From the NCBI GenBank assembly GCA_964424545.1, contig CAYRJN010000178.1, positions 1-7,758 on the forward strand: a stretch of DNA of 7,758 nt, read 5' to 3'. Below are positions 5,551 to 7,758 of the stretch, piece after piece. The position numbers and the translations under genes are program-made. Under the pieces are notes generated by a model. That model had not been told where the DNA came from and searched no databases. It was given only the letters and a program-made list of their open reading frames with translations. The stretch comes from JAUVIB01 sp964424545 (GTDB lineage: Bacteria; Calditrichota; Calditrichia; Calditrichales; Calditrichaceae). Numbering within the stretch: position 1 is the first letter of the stretch; every line of letters begins with the position of its first letter.

Positions 5551-5753
5551 GGATCGCAATAAAAAAAATAATATTATACACGATTTATTCCGTGATAACA
5601 GGCGTTTGCAACGCGGCGATATGTCGCAAAATCAAATGGGATTGGACATAGTAAGAATGCAAAATAACAATGGTGGTTTCTCTGACATTAATTTGATGTC
5701 GTAATAATTTTTTGTTTTTTATGGGCGCTTAGCGGTTTAATTTCAATGCTTTT

Positions 5754-6383
5754 CTAAATCTCGCCCGATAAGGATTTTTTAATCACATCGGTCTTGCAAT
5801 GTACGTGAAGTTTTTTATAGATGTTTTTAATATGGGAGCGCACCGTTTCTACGGAGATAAAATTTTGTTCCGCTATTTTTTTATAACTTAAACCGTCAAC
5901 CAATCCGGCGACAATTTCTTTTTCCTTATCGGTTAAGGAGGAATGTTCATCCTTTTTTTTGACGCTTTGAAAATGATTGATAACTTTACGAGCGATTTGG
6001 GGAGACATCGAAGATCCGCCGTTATGAACTATTTCAATGGCGTTGCAGATTTCCGAAAACGGGGCGTTTTTTAGCAGATATCCGGAGGCGCCGGCGCACA
6101 GAGACTGAAAAATTCGGTATGAATCCGAATAAACCGTAAGCATTATAATATTGATTTTGGGATATTTTTGTTTTATCAGTTTAATACCGCTGATACCCGA
6201 CATACCTGGGAGCCCAATGTCCATTAAAATGATATCAGGCAGGTTTTCAGATGTTAAATTATGCAGCAATGATTCGACCGATTCAAAAGCGTGGAGACAG
6301 GTCATACGCTCTTTTTCATTCAAAAAATTACAGATCGCTTCGCGAATAGTCGTATCATCTTCAACAATTGCAATAGTAATCAT
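5754..6383 (-). CDS. NarL/LuxR-type response regulator
   Basis: A cytoplasmic DNA-binding regulator, the partner of the kinase encoded just before it. Counting from the TTG at 6389 (two residues upstream of the ATG chosen here), the receiver domain (about 4-120) has the acidic pair D11/D12, phosphoacceptor D57 in ILMDIGLPGMSG, T85 in MLTVY and K107 in YLLKNAP. A LuxR-type helix-turn-helix (about 150-208) reads LTDKEKEIVAGLVDGLSYKK, then IAEQNFISVETVRSHIKNIY and KKLHVHCKTDVIKKSL. All key residues and the typical length of about 210 residues are present. I place the start at the ATG at 6381-6383 (MITIAIVEDD), the normal beginning of this family. The TTG at 6387-6389 would add only two residues. 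No good ribosome site is visible. The 48-54-base gap after the kinase indicates one transcript. Confidence 0.95.
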   Translation of the reverse strand: MITIAIVEDDTTIREAICNFLNEKERMTCLHAFESVESLLHNLTSENLPDIILMDIGLPGMSGISGIKLIKQKYPKINIIMLTVYSDSYRIFQSLCAGASGYLLKNAPFSEICNAIEIVHNGGSSMSPQIARKVINHFQSVKKKDEHSSLTDKEKEIVAGLVDGLSYKKIAEQNFISVETVRSHIKNIYKKLHVHCKTDVIKKSLSGEI

Positions 6384-6416
6384 ATTCAATTATACCCATT
6401 TAAAAAAGAAAATGCC

Positions 6417-6434
6417 ATCCCATAAAGAGGGGAT
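6417..6434 (-). other. Small stem-loop between sensor kinase and regulator
   Basis: ATCCC (6417-6421) and GGGAT (6430-6434) form a 5-bp stem with an 8-base loop immediately after the kinase stop codon. On the minus strand it is followed by GGCATTTTCTTTTTT rather than a direct T tract, so it could at most reduce transcription into the regulator gene. Weak evidence. Confidence 0.25.
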
Positions 6435-6436
6435 TT

Positions 6437-7758
6437 TTATAACGATTTCATACTTAAGAACACGGTCGTTTCCTTATTGGCGGTTATTTTGAATTGAGCG
6501 CCGATACGCTGCGCTCTCATTTTCATATTTTTAAGGCCGTTGCCGGCAGACGGGTTTTGTAAATCGAAACCCTGTCCATTGTCTTTAATCTTCATAGTGA
6601 AATGGCCGCTGTTGTACGTTAGTTTGATAATAACTTCGTCGGCGCCGGAATGACGGACAACGTTATTAATGGCTTCTTTAAATATTAAAAACAGGTTTTG
6701 ACGCAAATTAATTGCAATTTTACGTTCGGGTTCTAATCCTTTGTAACTGAAATTGTATTGTATTTCGCAAGGAGATAACAAATCGGCCATCAGGTCTTTC
6801 ATACGGTCAAGAAGATTGCCGATTGTATCGTTACGGGCGTCTATGGACCAAATAATATCGCTCATGGTTGTTATTACCGCGCGGCTAACCCGACCGATGC
6901 TGCGAGCTGCCGATTTTATTTTTCCGCGGTCTTGTGTATTTTGAATAATTTCCGAATTAATGGCAATTTTGGTAAGCGCCGACCCGATATCGTCATGGAG
7001 ATCGCTGGCTATTTGTACGCGTAACCGCTCGATTTCCAACAGACGCGCTATCCTGATTTTATGAAATAGATAAAATAAAGTAAAAATTATAAAAATAATT
7101 ATAAGACGAAACCACCAGCGCGCCCAGTATGGCGGAGTTATAATAATATCCAGCGATACTTCCTTTTCCGACCAAATACCATCGCTGTTGCTGCCTGAAA
7201 CTTTTAGGGTATATCGTCCCGGATCCAAGTTGGTATAGCTGGCGTAGTGTCGCGTACCGCATTCAATCCAGTTTTCATCAAAGCCTTCCATTTTATAACG
7301 ATAGCGGTTGGATTGCGGCTCGTTATAGTCAAGCGCCGAAAATTCGAAAGAGAAAAAATTTTGCCTGTGGTTAAGTTTAACGACGGATAAATTAAACAGT
7401 CGTGTATCTGCTTGCCAAGGTTTATCCAAAACCTTAAAGGATGTTAAAATTACGGGCGGCATGTAAGGGCTTAATTTAATATTTTTCGGATTGAAACGGT
7501 TAAAGCCGTTTATTCCGCCAAAATAGATAAGGCCGTCTTTACTTTTAAAACAAGCCCTTGTGTTGAATTCGTTGCTTTGCAGGCCGTCGTGGTAGGTAAA
7601 ATGATTCACCGTCATTTTTCGGGGATTAAAATTATAAACGCCTTGGTTTCCGCTAAGCCACAGATTGCCGTCGATATCCTCAAGAATTGCGTAGATTACA
7701 TTATTGTCGAGCTTGTTATTGATTTTAACATGATAAAATTTATGGCTATCATCGTTAA
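6437..7758 (-). CDS. Two-component sensor histidine kinase, propeller / Y_Y_Y / HisKA_3 type (5' end outside the window)
   Basis: The frame is open to the right edge, so the ATG at 7613-7615 is internal. The 47 codons upstream of it continue the domain: VIYAILEDIDGNLWLSGN and QGVYNFNPRK is a two-component-regulator propeller (Reg_prop) repeat. Numbering the 439 visible residues from 7756: propeller repeats to about 92 (second at DGLIYFGGINGFNRFNP), a Y_Y_Y immunoglobulin-like domain about 100-208 (RYRYKMEGFDENWIE), a membrane helix about 215-234, HisKA_3 dimerisation with phosphoacceptor His254 in ASDLHDDIGSALTKI (codon 6995-6997), and an HATPase domain with N box KEAINNVVRHS (about 360-370), G1 DNGQGF (392-397) and G2 GNGLKNM (405-411). 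Such proteins sense signals through a large periplasmic propeller and phosphorylate a NarL-type regulator. The ligand cannot be read from the sequence. The regulator gene follows directly. Confidence 0.95.
   Translation of the reverse strand, partial: NDDSHKFYHVKINNKLDNNVIYAILEDIDGNLWLSGNQGVYNFNPRKMTVNHFTYHDGLQSNEFNTRACFKSKDGLIYFGGINGFNRFNPKNIKLSPYMPPVILTSFKVLDKPWQADTRLFNLSVVKLNHRQNFFSFEFSALDYNEPQSNRYRYKMEGFDENWIECGTRHYASYTNLDPGRYTLKVSGSNSDGIWSEKEVSLDIIITPPYWARWWFRLIIIFIIFTLFYLFHKIRIARLLEIERLRVQIASDLHDDIGSALTKIAINSEIIQNTQDRGKIKSAARSIGRVSRAVITTMSDIIWSIDARNDTIGNLLDRMKDLMADLLSPCEIQYNFSYKGLEPERKIAINLRQNLFLIFKEAINNVVRHSGADEVIIKLTYNSGHFTMKIKDNGQGFDLQNPSAGNGLKNMKMRAQRIGAQFKITANKETTVFLSMKSL

Larger units (their letters stand above)
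5452..5753. other. 302-base intergenic region between the response regulator and the receptor operon
   Basis: Contains the operon promoter and dyad listed separately. It also holds two small adjacent stem-loops, GCGTT-TGC-AACGC (5602-5614) and GCGA-TATG-TCGC (5616-5627). A plus-strand frame is open from 5465 to the TAA at 5702-5704 (79 codons, first ATG only at 5621); I do not call it a gene. No convincing intrinsic terminator follows the response-regulator stop codon on the minus strand, so read-through from the two-component genes into the receptor operon remains possible. Confidence 0.45.

Noticed and set aside
5602..5627. Two adjacent small stem-loops as a small RNA or repeat array
   Set aside because: Stems are only 4-5 bp, not repeated elsewhere in the window, and lack promoter and terminator signals of their own.
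6384..6389. TTG start two codons upstream for the response regulator
   Set aside because: The ATG at 6381-6383 gives the family's usual N-terminus and there is no ribosome site favouring the TTG; the difference is only two residues.
6151..7262. Open frames overlapping the regulator and kinase genes
   Set aside because: They lie opposite or out of frame with genes whose catalytic motifs are complete.
7613..7615. ATG as the true start of the sensor kinase
   Set aside because: The frame continues upstream to the window edge and encodes a propeller repeat, so this methionine is internal.

Overview
The window is AT-rich bacterial DNA. Several things point to the FCB group (Bacteroidota, Ignavibacteriota, Calditrichota and relatives): a HmuY-type lipoprotein paired with a TonB-dependent receptor carrying an N-terminal carboxypeptidase-regulatory-like domain, and a sensor kinase of the beta-propeller / Y_Y_Y / HisKA_3 type. 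Clear Shine-Dalgarno sites and sigma70-like promoters (TTGACA-17-TAAATT, TTGATT-17-TAAATT) fit the Ignavibacteriota/Calditrichota side better than classical Bacteroidota. That placement is inference from gene content only.

Left part (1-1580). A minus-strand glutaminyl-tRNA synthetase gene runs off the left edge. A tRNA-Leu(CAG) gene lies just upstream on the same strand, with its own promoter and an intrinsic terminator that ends only 25 bases before the glnS start codon. A 459-base non-coding stretch follows, holding a GC-rich imperfect inverted repeat. Then comes a plus-strand gene for a small four-helix membrane protein. It ends in a bidirectional terminator shared with the convergent operon to its right.

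Middle part (1590-5520). A minus-strand operon reads in the order: small His-containing membrane protein (141 aa, TTG start), TonB-dependent outer-membrane receptor (706 aa), outer-membrane lipoprotein with two HmuY-like units (332 aa). A good sigma70 promoter lies in front of the first gene, with a 14-base dyad just upstream. The cluster is most simply read as an outer-membrane uptake system for haem or another metal-containing ligand: the lipoprotein captures ligand at the surface and the receptor imports it with TonB energy. The receptor lacks a histidine between its FRAP and NPxL boxes, so haem is not certain.

Right part (5754-7758). A minus-strand two-component system: a membrane sensor histidine kinase (N-terminus outside the window) followed 48-54 bases later by a NarL/LuxR-type response regulator. 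It lies upstream of the uptake operon on the same strand, so it is a natural candidate regulator of that operon, though nothing in the sequence proves this.

No insertion sequence, phage gene, CRISPR array or rRNA was seen.
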